Shown: piece after piece, positions 1 through 5,977 of the stretch
Layout of the letters: every line of letters starts with the position of its first letter
Numbering within the stretch: position 1 is the stretch's first letter
Origin: JBEKJU01 sp050011095
GTDB taxonomy: Bacteria; Desulfobacterota; Syntrophorhabdia; Syntrophorhabdales; WCHB1-27
Assembly: GCA_050011095.1 (NCBI GenBank)
Contig: JBEKJU010000146.1
Location: 1 to 8,440, forward strand
Length of the DNA: 8,440 nt
Direction: 5' to 3'
Notes under the pieces: generated by a model
What the model was told of the DNA's origin: nothing
The model's database searches: none
The model's input: only the letters and a program-made list of their open reading frames with translations
Program-made: the position numbers and the translations under genes

Positions 1-2531
1 AGATACCGATAGAAGAGATGTTTTACCCCCTCTACCGAGAAGAGATAGACCAGGACCATGGCGGCTAGGAGAAGGAAGAACAAAGGAGGAGGCGCCACAA
101 AGCCAAGGTACCCGGCAAACGGGGTCAGGGGTAACAGAACCGCTGTAGCTACTATGACGAAGCAACCTATTGCCAGCCATCGGTTGGGGCGACTCTTCCA
201 CGGGCTTCTCCGGGTTCGGATGACAAAAATCACGAGCACTTGCGTAGCCATCGATTCAATGAACCAGGCAGTGTGAAAGAGCGCCTCACCGGCATGGAAA
301 ATCTTTAGCATGATGTAAAAGGTGAGAAAATCAAACACCGAACTGACAGGACCCACAGTGAGCATGAAATTTCGGATGAGCCTCATATCCCAGCGGCGCG
401 GGCGAACCAGATACTCTTCATCAACAGTGTCCAGCGGTATCGGAATTTCAGACACATCGTAGAGGAGGTTATTGAGGAGGATTTGTACCGGCAACATGGG
501 AAGGAAAGGAAGAAAAATCGATGCGCCGGCCATGCTGAACATGTTCCCGAAATTGGAGCTGGTTCCCATCATGATATATTTCATGATGTTGCCGAAAGTC
601 CGACGCCCCTCGAACACCCCTTCGGCAATAACATTCAAATCACGCTCCAGCATGATCATGTCTGCCGCATCCTTCGCGACATCGACGGCCGTGTCAACGG
701 AAAAGCCTATGTCCGCGGAATGAAGGGAAGGCGCATCGTTTATGCCGTCGCCAAGATAGCCGACCACTCGCCCGCGCCGTTTCAGCGCTAGGATAACCCT
801 GTTTTTCTGGACCGGCGTTACCCGGCAGAAGAGGTTCACATTTTCAACCTGCGCCATCAATGACTGATCGTCCATCTGCCGGATCTCGTCTCCCGTGAGA
901 ACGGCCGGCTCCGGGAGACCAAGCTGTCCCACGATATGTCGTGTGACCAGATCGTTGTCGCCGGTGACGATCTTAACCGTTATCCCGCTTGAGATAAGCC
1001 GGGTAAGGGCTTCTTTGGCGCTCGCCTTCGGCGGGTCGAGGAAGGCGGCGAAGCCGACAAAGATCAATGCCGTCTCATCACTCACCACCGCGTGAGGGTA
1101 ATCGGCGGGCATTGGGTGCCATGCAATGCCGAGGACCCGTAAACCATCGCGACCCAGGCTCTCATAAAGGCCCTTGATGGCGGCCCGTTCGTTTTCGTCT
1201 AGCGGCCTCAGGTCATTCTCTCCCTCCCCTTCGTACCGGGTGGAGAGCCGAAGAATGTCTTCCGGCGCCCCCTTTACCAAAAGGGTTCTGGCGCTGCCGT
1301 TTTCGAGAAGGACGGAGACGCGCCGCCTCTCGAAGTCGAAGGGCACTTCATCGATCTTCCGCCAACCGGCTGCGTCGACCTCCCGGTGTTCGAGGATCGC
1401 GTCATCCAGCGGGCTTTTCACGCCTGTCTCAAAGAAGCTGTTCAGGTAGGCCAGTTGCAGGACACGATCGCTTTCCTTTCCGAGACCATTTACGTGCTGA
1501 TCGAGGTGAATGCGTGCCTCGGTGAGGGTGCCGGTTTTGTCGGTGCAGAGCACATCCATGCTTCCGAGGTTCTGGATCGCCGACAGCCGTTTCACGATCA
1601 CCTTTTTCGCCGCCATACGCAAGGCCCCTCTTGCGAGGGTCACCGAAACTACCATGGGGAGCAGCTCAGGCGTGAGGCCGACCGCGAGGGCTACGGCGAA
1701 AAGGAAAGATTCGAGCCAGGGCCGATGAAAAAACGTGTTGATCAGCAGGACAAATAAGACAAGAAGGACCGTGAGACGCATGATTAGCAGGCCGAAGCGG
1801 TGCGTGCCTTCTTCGAAGGCCGTCGGCGGCGGCTTTGCCGCGAGCGTATCGGCAATCTCCCCGAACGCGGTAGCGGCGCCCGTTCGGCACACAAGGACCC
1901 TGGCTGAGCCGCTGATAACGGAGGTGCCCATGAGCACGGCATTGCCGGCCGAGAGAAGGTCTATCTCCTCAGGCAGCTCACCCTGCCTCTTTTCAACGGG
2001 ATAGGATTCTCCCGTAAGGAGGCCCTGGTTCAAAAAGAAGTCATGTGCTTCAAGAATTCGCCCATCGCACGGAACCAGGTCGCCGGCTGCCAGCAAGACC
2101 ACATCGCCCGGCACCAGGTCTTCCAGCGCCGCCTCCGCCGGTTCATTGTTCCGCAGCACCTGTACCCGTACTGCTACCGACCGGCGCAGGCGTTCTGCGG
2201 CTTCCCCGGCACGGTGCTCCTGTACGAAATCCAATGTGACGCTGATAAGGACAATGGTGCTGATGATAGAGAAGCCGACAAAATCGCCGGTAAGGGCCAA
2301 AACAGCGCTCGCCACAAGCAGAACGATGACGAGGGGGTTGCGGAACCGCGTCAAATATTGGAGAAGGACGCCGGTCTTTTTTTCCGCGTGTACCTTGTTA
2401 GGCCCATACCGGGCCAGACGTGCTGCTGCGTCACTGGAGGTCAGGCCGGAAGGGGCGGAACCGACCTGTTCGAGCAGGGTCGTAATCGTCAGCCGCCAGA
2501 ACGCAGCCTGGTCTTCAGACGTGGAGATCAT
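1..2531 (-). CDS. mgtA: Magnesium-translocating P-type ATPase (MgtA/MgtB class), 3' end cut by window edge
   Basis: The frame is open from the ATG at 2531 to base 1, giving 843 visible residues; E. coli MgtA is about 900, so only a short tail should be missing. I translated it throughout and found no frameshift. It shows an N-terminal cation-ATPase domain (GLTSSDAAARLARYGPN, about 29-45), the actuator loop TGES (173-176), the phosphorylated Asp331 in CTDKTGTLT, the nucleotide-binding KGAPE (420-424) and the hinge GDGINDAP (594-601). The class is set by TM4 LTPELLP (286-292) and TM6 FLPFLPMLP (673-681) followed by NNLLYDVSE, as in MgtA/MgtB. About ten membrane segments are expected. By family knowledge it uses ATP to bring Mg2+ into the cytoplasm across the inner membrane. 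An in-frame TAG lies 21 bases upstream of the start, and no good Shine-Dalgarno precedes it. It follows the receiver gene by 108 bases. Another divalent cation substrate cannot be excluded. Confidence 0.96.
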   Translation of the reverse strand, partial: MISTSEDQAAFWRLTITTLLEQVGSAPSGLTSSDAAARLARYGPNKVHAEKKTGVLLQYLTRFRNPLVIVLLVASAVLALTGDFVGFSIISTIVLISVTLDFVQEHRAGEAAERLRRSVAVRVQVLRNNEPAEAALEDLVPGDVVLLAAGDLVPCDGRILEAHDFFLNQGLLTGESYPVEKRQGELPEEIDLLSAGNAVLMGTSVISGSARVLVCRTGAATAFGEIADTLAAKPPPTAFEEGTHRFGLLIMRLTVLLVLFVLLINTFFHRPWLESFLFAVALAVGLTPELLPMVVSVTLARGALRMAAKKVIVKRLSAIQNLGSMDVLCTDKTGTLTEARIHLDQHVNGLGKESDRVLQLAYLNSFFETGVKSPLDDAILEHREVDAAGWRKIDEVPFDFERRRVSVLLENGSARTLLVKGAPEDILRLSTRYEGEGENDLRPLDENERAAIKGLYESLGRDGLRVLGIAWHPMPADYPHAVVSDETALIFVGFAAFLDPPKASAKEALTRLISSGITVKIVTGDNDLVTRHIVGQLGLPEPAVLTGDEIRQMDDQSLMAQVENVNLFCRVTPVQKNRVILALKRRGRVVGYLGDGINDAPSLHSADIGFSVDTAVDVAKDAADMIMLERDLNVIAEGVFEGRRTFGNIMKYIMMGTSSNFGNMFSMAGASIFLPFLPMLPVQILLNNLLYDVSEIPIPLDTVDEEYLVRPRRWDMRLIRNFMLTVGPVSSVFDFLTFYIMLKIFHAGEALFHTAWFIESMATQVLVIFVIRTRRSPWKSRPNRWLAIGCFVIVATAVLLPLTPFAGYLGFVAPPPLFFLLLAAMVLVYLFSVEGVKHLFYRY

Positions 2532-2639
2532 TGTGCATAATATAATGCCCGACTAGGCCTGTTCGATTCCCGTGGCGAACGTCACCACCTCTATAACTTG
2601 CGATGAGAATAGAGTGTCCGGTCAGGTCAGGTCAGTGCC
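2532..2639 (-). promoter_or_regulatory. Leader between receiver gene and mgtA
   Basis: This 108-base spacer holds, in the direction of transcription, three TGACC pentamers in tandem straight after the receiver stop (2634-2620), a 7-bp hairpin with a GT wobble and a three-base loop (2588-2572), and an AT-rich stretch containing TATTAT (2543-2538) a few bases before the mgtA start. No purine-rich ribosome binding site is visible. It is too short for the long Mg2+-sensing leader known from Salmonella mgtA. A regulatory role is inference only. Confidence 0.3.
2620..2634. repeat. Three tandem copies of GGTCA (TGACC on the minus strand)
   Basis: Three perfect adjacent pentamers lie a few bases after the stop codon of the receiver gene and about 90 bases before mgtA. 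This could be slippage, or half-sites for a regulator. The repeat itself is read directly from the sequence; any function is unknown. Confidence 0.8.
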
Positions 2640-3014
2640 TCATAGCATGGCCCTTACGATCCGTTCCAGTTTCTTCACCGTCATGGGTTCCATGATCACG
2701 TGCTCAAGTCCTGCGGCGTCTATTGTTTTCATGGTCGGACTGTCCAGCTGACCCGAGTAGAGCATCACCGGGAAACCGGGGCGTATGCGCCTGAATCGTT
2801 CGCCAAGCTCCAATCCCGTCAGGTCGGGCATGTCGTGATCGACAATGGCAAGGTCAAATTCGTCAGGCTCCTCGGAAAAGGCCCTTAACGCCTTCAGGCT
2901 TCCGTTATGACCGCTTACTCTGTGTCCAAGGTCTTCGAGCATCCTGATGGAAGCACTCACTATCGTTTCGTCGTTATCTACAAACAAGACATGGAGCTGC
3001 CGTCCGACGTGCAT
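2640..3014 (-). CDS. Stand-alone response-regulator receiver domain with altered active site
   Basis: This 124-residue protein is a single CheY-like receiver with no output domain. The fold markers are in place: VDNDE (12-16), the likely phospho-acceptor Asp59 in IVDHDMP, and the switch Ser87 in VMLYSG. Two active-site positions depart from the family. The invariant Lys of the KP motif is Glu109 (MEP, codon GAA), and the second residue of the acidic pair is Asn14. In ordinary receivers the Lys contacts the phosphoryl group, so signalling may be weakened, constitutive or phosphorylation-independent; that is inference. Its C-terminal stretch resembles the receiver fused to the kinase at 5978-8119 (MKPVTKKEMAHLVRRVL there, MEPMTVKKLERIVRAML here). 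A GAGGGG Shine-Dalgarno sits seven bases before the ATG. The gene follows a terminator, so it probably has its own promoter, and it may be cotranscribed with mgtA. Confidence 0.94.
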   Translation of the reverse strand: MHVGRQLHVLFVDNDETIVSASIRMLEDLGHRVSGHNGSLKALRAFSEEPDEFDLAIVDHDMPDLTGLELGERFRRIRPGFPVMLYSGQLDSPTMKTIDAAGLEHVIMEPMTVKKLERIVRAML

Positions 3015-3047
3015 AATGACACCCCTCTTTCATGGGTTAAGTCGACA

Positions 3048-3086
3048 ATGCCGGAGGTCCCCGGACTTATGGCGGGTTCCCGGCAT
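3048..3086. repeat. 7-bp perfect inverted repeat upstream of receiver gene
   Basis: ATGCCGG (3048-3054) and CCGGCAT (3080-3086) are exact reverse complements 25 bases apart. They lie between the terminator of the upstream unit and the start of the receiver gene, where a promoter or operator would be expected. The spacer holds a smaller GTCC/GGAC pair. I see no convincing sigma-70 boxes here. It could be an operator, a leader hairpin or chance. Confidence 0.4.
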
Positions 3087-3091
3087 CACGC

Positions 3092-3118
3092 AAAAAAGCT
3101 GGCAACACTATTGCTGCC
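3092..3118 (-). terminator. Rho-independent terminator after the CxxC protein gene
   Basis: On the minus strand a seven-pair stem (GGCAGCA with TGTTGCC, one GT wobble) closes a four-base loop (ATAG) and is followed after AGC by six T residues. It begins four bases after the stop codon of the small CxxC protein. It should end the slipin/radical SAM/CxxC transcript and separate it from the receiver and mgtA genes. Confidence 0.85.
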
Positions 3119-3122
3119 ACTG

Positions 3123-3296
3123 TCAATGTTGCGATTCTTCTTCTCTTTTTTTCCTGTGGTACTCATCCATTTCCTTTTTCTGACCCGCCAGGCCATACTT
3201 CTTGAAGCAATCGTCGCAGTACTCTTTCAAGTCGTTTTCCTTATCGATAATCGCCCAGTACGCGGCTTGAGAGCCGCATTTTACGCATGTCGGCAT
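3123..3296 (-). CDS. Small zinc-ribbon-like CxxC/CxxC protein, 57 aa
   Basis: The protein begins MPTCVKCGSQAAYW and carries two CxxC pairs (Cys4/Cys7 and Cys27/Cys30, the second in YCDDCFKKYG), spaced as in a four-Cys zinc ribbon. The last 20 residues are highly charged (KKEMDEYHRKKREEESQH), probably a soluble helix. An excellent Shine-Dalgarno (AAGGAGG, 3307-3301) fixes the start. The terminator follows directly, so this is the last gene of the slipin/radical SAM unit. I do not recognise a named family. Zn2+ binding is inferred from the cysteine pattern; an iron site or a redox role is less likely. It could be an accessory or regulatory factor for the radical SAM enzyme, but nothing in the sequence proves this. 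Confidence 0.85.
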   Translation of the reverse strand: MPTCVKCGSQAAYWAIIDKENDLKEYCDDCFKKYGLAGQKKEMDEYHRKKREEESQH

Positions 3297-3397
3297 GTGC
3301 CCTCCTTATACCAACTCCACTTCAAATCCTGTGACTGACGCATGGTTACTCCGTCTTTCGAAATCGGCACGATGGATTGACGCAGGTCACGGTTCAT
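3281..3397 (-). CDS. Possible 38-aa small protein bridging radical SAM and CxxC genes
   Basis: An ATG overlaps the last codons of the radical SAM gene, and the frame ends with TAA 16 bases inside the CxxC gene, so it exactly fills the 90-base gap. The peptide begins MNRDLRQSIVPISKDG and contains LKWSWYKEG. No strong Shine-Dalgarno precedes this ATG, so it would depend on coupling to the upstream gene. A second in-frame ATG at 3343 has GGAG about six bases ahead and would give a 20-residue peptide. No family is recognised. It may be non-coding leader for the CxxC gene. Confidence 0.3.
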   Translation of the reverse strand: MNRDLRQSIVPISKDGVTMRQSQDLKWSWYKEGTCRHA

Positions 3398-4829
3398 CAC
3401 GCCGATGCCCGCCGCCGTCTTGCAAGGCCTGAAACCGAAGATTGGCCTCATTGAGAGAAGAGGCGCCGGTTCCTTTTGCGGCCTGATCGGGCCGGACCTG
3501 CCGGGAATCCCACTTTTCACCGGTATCAGCCCAATCAAGGGACGTATCGATATATTTCGCCACGTGTCTGCCGGCAAAATTTAGCAACAGGAAGACCAGG
3601 ACCCGCCTCAGGTTTATGGGAGAGACCCGGAGCAGAGACGGAATGTGCCGAAGGATCGAAGAAAAAGAATAAAACTCGCTCTGGACATAGCGGTGCCCCT
3701 CGGCAAGTTCCTCGGGGGTCATGTTCTTAGGTTGAAATACGACGGTATGATGGTCGTAGTGGCTCCAATCGTCGGATATAATGCGTCCCTGATCCTTGAA
3801 GCGCCGGTACAGCCGGGTTCCGGGATAGGGCGTAAGCACGTTTAAGGCCATCGTGGGGAGCCTGGTCCTCGCGAGAAAATCCAGGGTGTCATCGAAAATG
3901 GCTTTTGTATCCGTATCAAATCCGAGGATAATGGAAGGGTGAAAGGCGATGCCGTTGTCCTGGATAATCTTGACGGCCTCTTCTGTCTCTTCTATGGATT
4001 TGAATGATTTTTTCAAGCCGATCACGCTTGCGGGCGACACCGATTCAACCCCGAAAAATAACGCCGCGCAGCCGGATAGACGACATAGTCGCAGCATCTC
4101 CTTGTCTTTCGCCAAGGATATGGAGCTTTGGCCTACCCATTGTATGCCCAGCGGTATCAAGGCTTCAAATAGTCGTTTGGAATATTCCGGATGTCCGGCG
4201 ACGTTATCGTCAAGGATCAAAAAGGCCTTTGAGCCGGATTGTTTGATATCCTCAACGACCATGGAAACCGGCCTATGACTGATTTTCCCTCCATAAAAAT
4301 CGGTCACCGAACAGAATTCACAGGCGTACGGGCATCCCCTGGTCGTAACAAGGCCGACGCAGTTAAAGAGGGCCTTGTCAATATGAAAATCGCGCCGTGG
4401 TGAAGGAGACCTCGACAGATCAGGGGCCGGGACGTGATAAAATTTCCGGAGCTTGTTGTTTCTAAAATCAGCGATGACATCCGCCCAACAACCTTCCGCC
4501 TCTCCAATAACGACGGCATCGGCATGCCGTATGGCCTCTTCCGGTAAGATCGTGGGATGAATGCCGCCAAGAACGACATGTGCGCCTTTTTGTCTATACT
4601 TGTCGGCCAACTGATAGCTTCTGTTGGCCGTTGCAGTCATGCACGAGATGCCGACCAGGTCGAAATCATGAGAAAAATCTATCTCCCCGATCTCCTCATC
4701 CGCCACAGTGACGGCAATATCCTCCGGTGTCAATGAAGCGATGATGTGGAGACCCAATTGGGGCATCCTGATGGCCTTCAGCACCTTTCTCCCCAGCTTA
4801 TTGGAAGGTGAAATCAATAAAAGTCTCAT
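3387..4829 (-). CDS. Cobalamin-binding (B12) radical SAM protein
   Basis: This 480-residue protein has an N-terminal B12-binding-type Rossmann domain (about 1-135, with VVLGGIHPTILPEEA at 85-99 and the VIGEAE motif near 107-112) and a radical SAM core with the [4Fe-4S] cluster motif RGCPYACEFCS (Cys166, Cys170, Cys173). The core continues through FLILDDN, FFGVES and GFDTDT. A C-terminal domain (about 350-430, HHTVVFQPKNMTPEEL) resembles that of HpnP/HpnR-like and BchE-like enzymes. Family members use S-adenosylmethionine and often cobalamin for methylation, cyclisation or rearrangement of lipids, pigments and other secondary compounds; the substrate here cannot be told from sequence. It starts 28 bases after the slipin stop with a modest AGGCGG ribosome site. 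The final 45 residues are polar, low in hydrophobics and outside the recognisable domains. Confidence 0.95.
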   Translation of the reverse strand: MRLLLISPSNKLGRKVLKAIRMPQLGLHIIASLTPEDIAVTVADEEIGEIDFSHDFDLVGISCMTATANRSYQLADKYRQKGAHVVLGGIHPTILPEEAIRHADAVVIGEAEGCWADVIADFRNNKLRKFYHVPAPDLSRSPSPRRDFHIDKALFNCVGLVTTRGCPYACEFCSVTDFYGGKISHRPVSMVVEDIKQSGSKAFLILDDNVAGHPEYSKRLFEALIPLGIQWVGQSSISLAKDKEMLRLCRLSGCAALFFGVESVSPASVIGLKKSFKSIEETEEAVKIIQDNGIAFHPSIILGFDTDTKAIFDDTLDFLARTRLPTMALNVLTPYPGTRLYRRFKDQGRIISDDWSHYDHHTVVFQPKNMTPEELAEGHRYVQSEFYSFSSILRHIPSLLRVSPINLRRVLVFLLLNFAGRHVAKYIDTSLDWADTGEKWDSRQVRPDQAAKGTGASSLNEANLRFQALQDGGGHRRDEP

Positions 4830-4857
4830 CTAAACCGCCTTTTTTTCATGCCTTCCC

Positions 4858-5607
4858 CTATTTCACCTTGTCCATGAATAACTTTATGAGGTCGATGGGA
4901 AGAGGGAATACGATGGTGGAGTTTTTCTCCGTCGATATTTCAATCAATGTCTGCAGGTAGCGAAGCTGGAGCGCCATGGGGTTCTTCGAGAGTATATCCG
5001 AGGCCTCGGAGAGCCTTGTGGAGGCCTGATATTCGCCTTCGGCGCCAATAACCTTCGCCCTTCTCTCGCGCTCGGCCTCCGCCTGTCGCGAGATGGCCCG
5101 CTGCATTTCCTGGGGAAGGTCCACGTTTTTTACCTCTACGTTCGATACCTTTATCCCCCACGGTTCGGTGTGGGTGTCCAGTATCTCCTGCAGCCTCTCG
5201 TTGATCTTCTCCCGTTTCGAGAGGAGATCGTCAAGCTCCGCCTGACCGAGCACGCTTCTTAAGGTCGTCTGGGCGAGTTGGCTCGCCGCGTAGAGGAAGT
5301 TTTCCACGTCGATGATGGCCTTCAAGGCATCGATCACCCTGAAAAAGACTACGGCGTTTACCTTGATCGTCACGTTATCCCTTGTAATGACGTCCTGCGG
5401 CGGGATATCAAGCACCACCGTCCTGAGGCTCACCTTTACCATCCTGTCGATCACCGGAATGAGGAAGATGATCCCCGGCCCTTTCGGGCTTCCGAGCACC
5501 CTTCCAAGCCTGAAGATGACGCCCCTTTCGTATTCTTTCAATATCCGTATTGCGCTTGCGAGCAAGATAACAATTAACGCCGCCGCAAAGAGATACGCTA
5601 TATTCAT
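4858..5607 (-). CDS. SPFH/stomatin-like (slipin-type) membrane protein
   Basis: The 249 residues match the usual size of a bacterial slipin. One N-terminal membrane segment (about 2-21) is followed by EYERGVIFRLGRV, the conserved start of the SPFH/band-7 domain (about 25-185, including LDIPPQDVITRDNVT). A charged helical stretch (AISRQAEAERERRAKVIGAEGE, about 171-192) and a C-terminal oligomerisation region follow. Such proteins form large membrane-anchored rings that organise lipids and can restrain membrane proteases. Slipins are often next to nfeD; no nfeD is visible here. The Shine-Dalgarno AGGAAGG precedes the ATG by about six bases. The radical SAM gene follows by 28 bases, so the two are probably cotranscribed. 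An ftsH gene lies one gene upstream, which recalls the FtsH partnership with HflK/HflC. Confidence 0.95.
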   Translation of the reverse strand: MNIAYLFAAALIVILLASAIRILKEYERGVIFRLGRVLGSPKGPGIIFLIPVIDRMVKVSLRTVVLDIPPQDVITRDNVTIKVNAVVFFRVIDALKAIIDVENFLYAASQLAQTTLRSVLGQAELDDLLSKREKINERLQEILDTHTEPWGIKVSNVEVKNVDLPQEMQRAISRQAEAERERRAKVIGAEGEYQASTRLSEASDILSKNPMALQLRYLQTLIEISTEKNSTIVFPLPIDLIKLFMDKVK

Positions 5608-5631
5608 TTCCAGCCTTCCTCTTTCCTGATT

Positions 5632-5826
5632 TTAAAGACTTGATTCCAAGGACGGGCCATCATTGTCACCGGCAGCCATTGCGTTTCCCCTGGTGTGTCC
5701 ATCGATCGTCGGGTTCCATAAGGCCATTGGGTCTTCGCCACCCGGTGTCATCGATTTGGCGCGCTCTAGATATTGATAATAAAGGGGATTCTGCGTGGGG
5801 AGACAAACCCGGGTTATTGTCTCCAT
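5632..5826 (-). CDS. Doubtful 64-aa reading frame upstream of slipin gene
   Basis: The frame starts METITRVCLPTQNPLYY and ends 24 bases before the slipin ATG, so its position would suit a small leading gene. Against it: a TAG directly abuts the ATG, there is no Shine-Dalgarno, no domain or membrane segment is seen, and third codon positions show only about half G or C, lower than in the neighbouring genes. It overlaps the candidate promoter for the slipin unit. It is more likely non-coding. Confidence 0.15.
   Translation of the reverse strand: METITRVCLPTQNPLYYQYLERAKSMTPGGEDPMALWNPTIDGHTRGNAMAAGDNDGPSLESSL
5776..5806 (-). promoter_or_regulatory. Possible sigma-70 promoter for slipin/radical SAM/CxxC unit
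   Basis: TTGTCT (5806-5801) is followed after 17 bases by TTTATT (5783-5778), or after 19 bases by TATTAT (5781-5776). It lies about 170 bases before the slipin start. Each box matches the consensus at only four or five of six positions, so this is a candidate and not a firm call. Confidence 0.25.
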
Positions 5827-5893
5827 CTATCACGATATCTATGAATAATATATATCTTCTTTGACGCCTTTGCAGGGCAACAAGCTATTTTTT

Positions 5894-5919
5894 GTGCGCG
5901 GCCCTATCAGCCGCGTCAC
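5894..5919. other. GC-rich inverted repeat after kinase gene
   Basis: CGCGGC (5897-5902) pairs with GCCGCG (5910-5915) around a seven-base loop, extended by GTG/CAC across a one-base bulge. On the minus strand a run of A, not T, follows the stem, so it does not have the form of an intrinsic terminator in either direction. It might stabilise the 3' end of the ftsH-kinase transcript. Confidence 0.5.
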
Positions 5920-5977
5920 GAGAACAGGCGGAGCAGCCGGGATCGGCCGGAATTATGTCGAGACTCACGCAGGATTA

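Larger units (their letters stand above)
5608..5977. other. 370-base gap between kinase and slipin genes
   Basis: No protein gene of convincing quality lies here on either strand. In the minus direction it holds a GC-rich hairpin near the kinase 3' end (5919-5894), a run of A, an AT-rich stretch (about 5855-5830) and a possible promoter (5806-5776). The only open frame of note is a 64-codon minus-strand frame listed separately. It is long for an operon joint, so the slipin unit probably starts its own transcript here. Confidence 0.6.

Noticed and set aside
2043..2540. 165-codon plus-strand frame
   Set aside because: It is antisense to the well-supported N-terminal part of the Mg2+ ATPase.
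2560..2587. tRNA-like 3' end on the plus strand (GTTCGATTCC followed by CACCA)
   Set aside because: The T-stem does not pair properly, no acceptor, D or anticodon arms can be built, and the upstream bases are the coding start of mgtA.
2532..2639. Mg2+-sensing riboswitch ahead of mgtA
   Set aside because: The spacer is only 108 bases and shows one short hairpin, too little for the known M-box or enteric mgtA leader.
2907..3338. 143-codon plus-strand frame with a hydrophobic middle
   Set aside because: It lies opposite the start of the receiver gene, a terminator and the CxxC gene, which have strong motifs and ribosome sites; the hydrophobic run is the complement of Lys/Glu-rich codons.
3281..3577. 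98-codon minus-strand frame overlapping the radical SAM 3' end
   Set aside because: Most of it is another frame within the radical SAM gene; only its last 38 codons fall in a gap and are considered separately.
5888..5919. Terminator after the kinase gene
   Set aside because: The hairpin is followed by A residues on the minus strand and preceded by T residues on the plus strand, so neither direction gives stem then T run.
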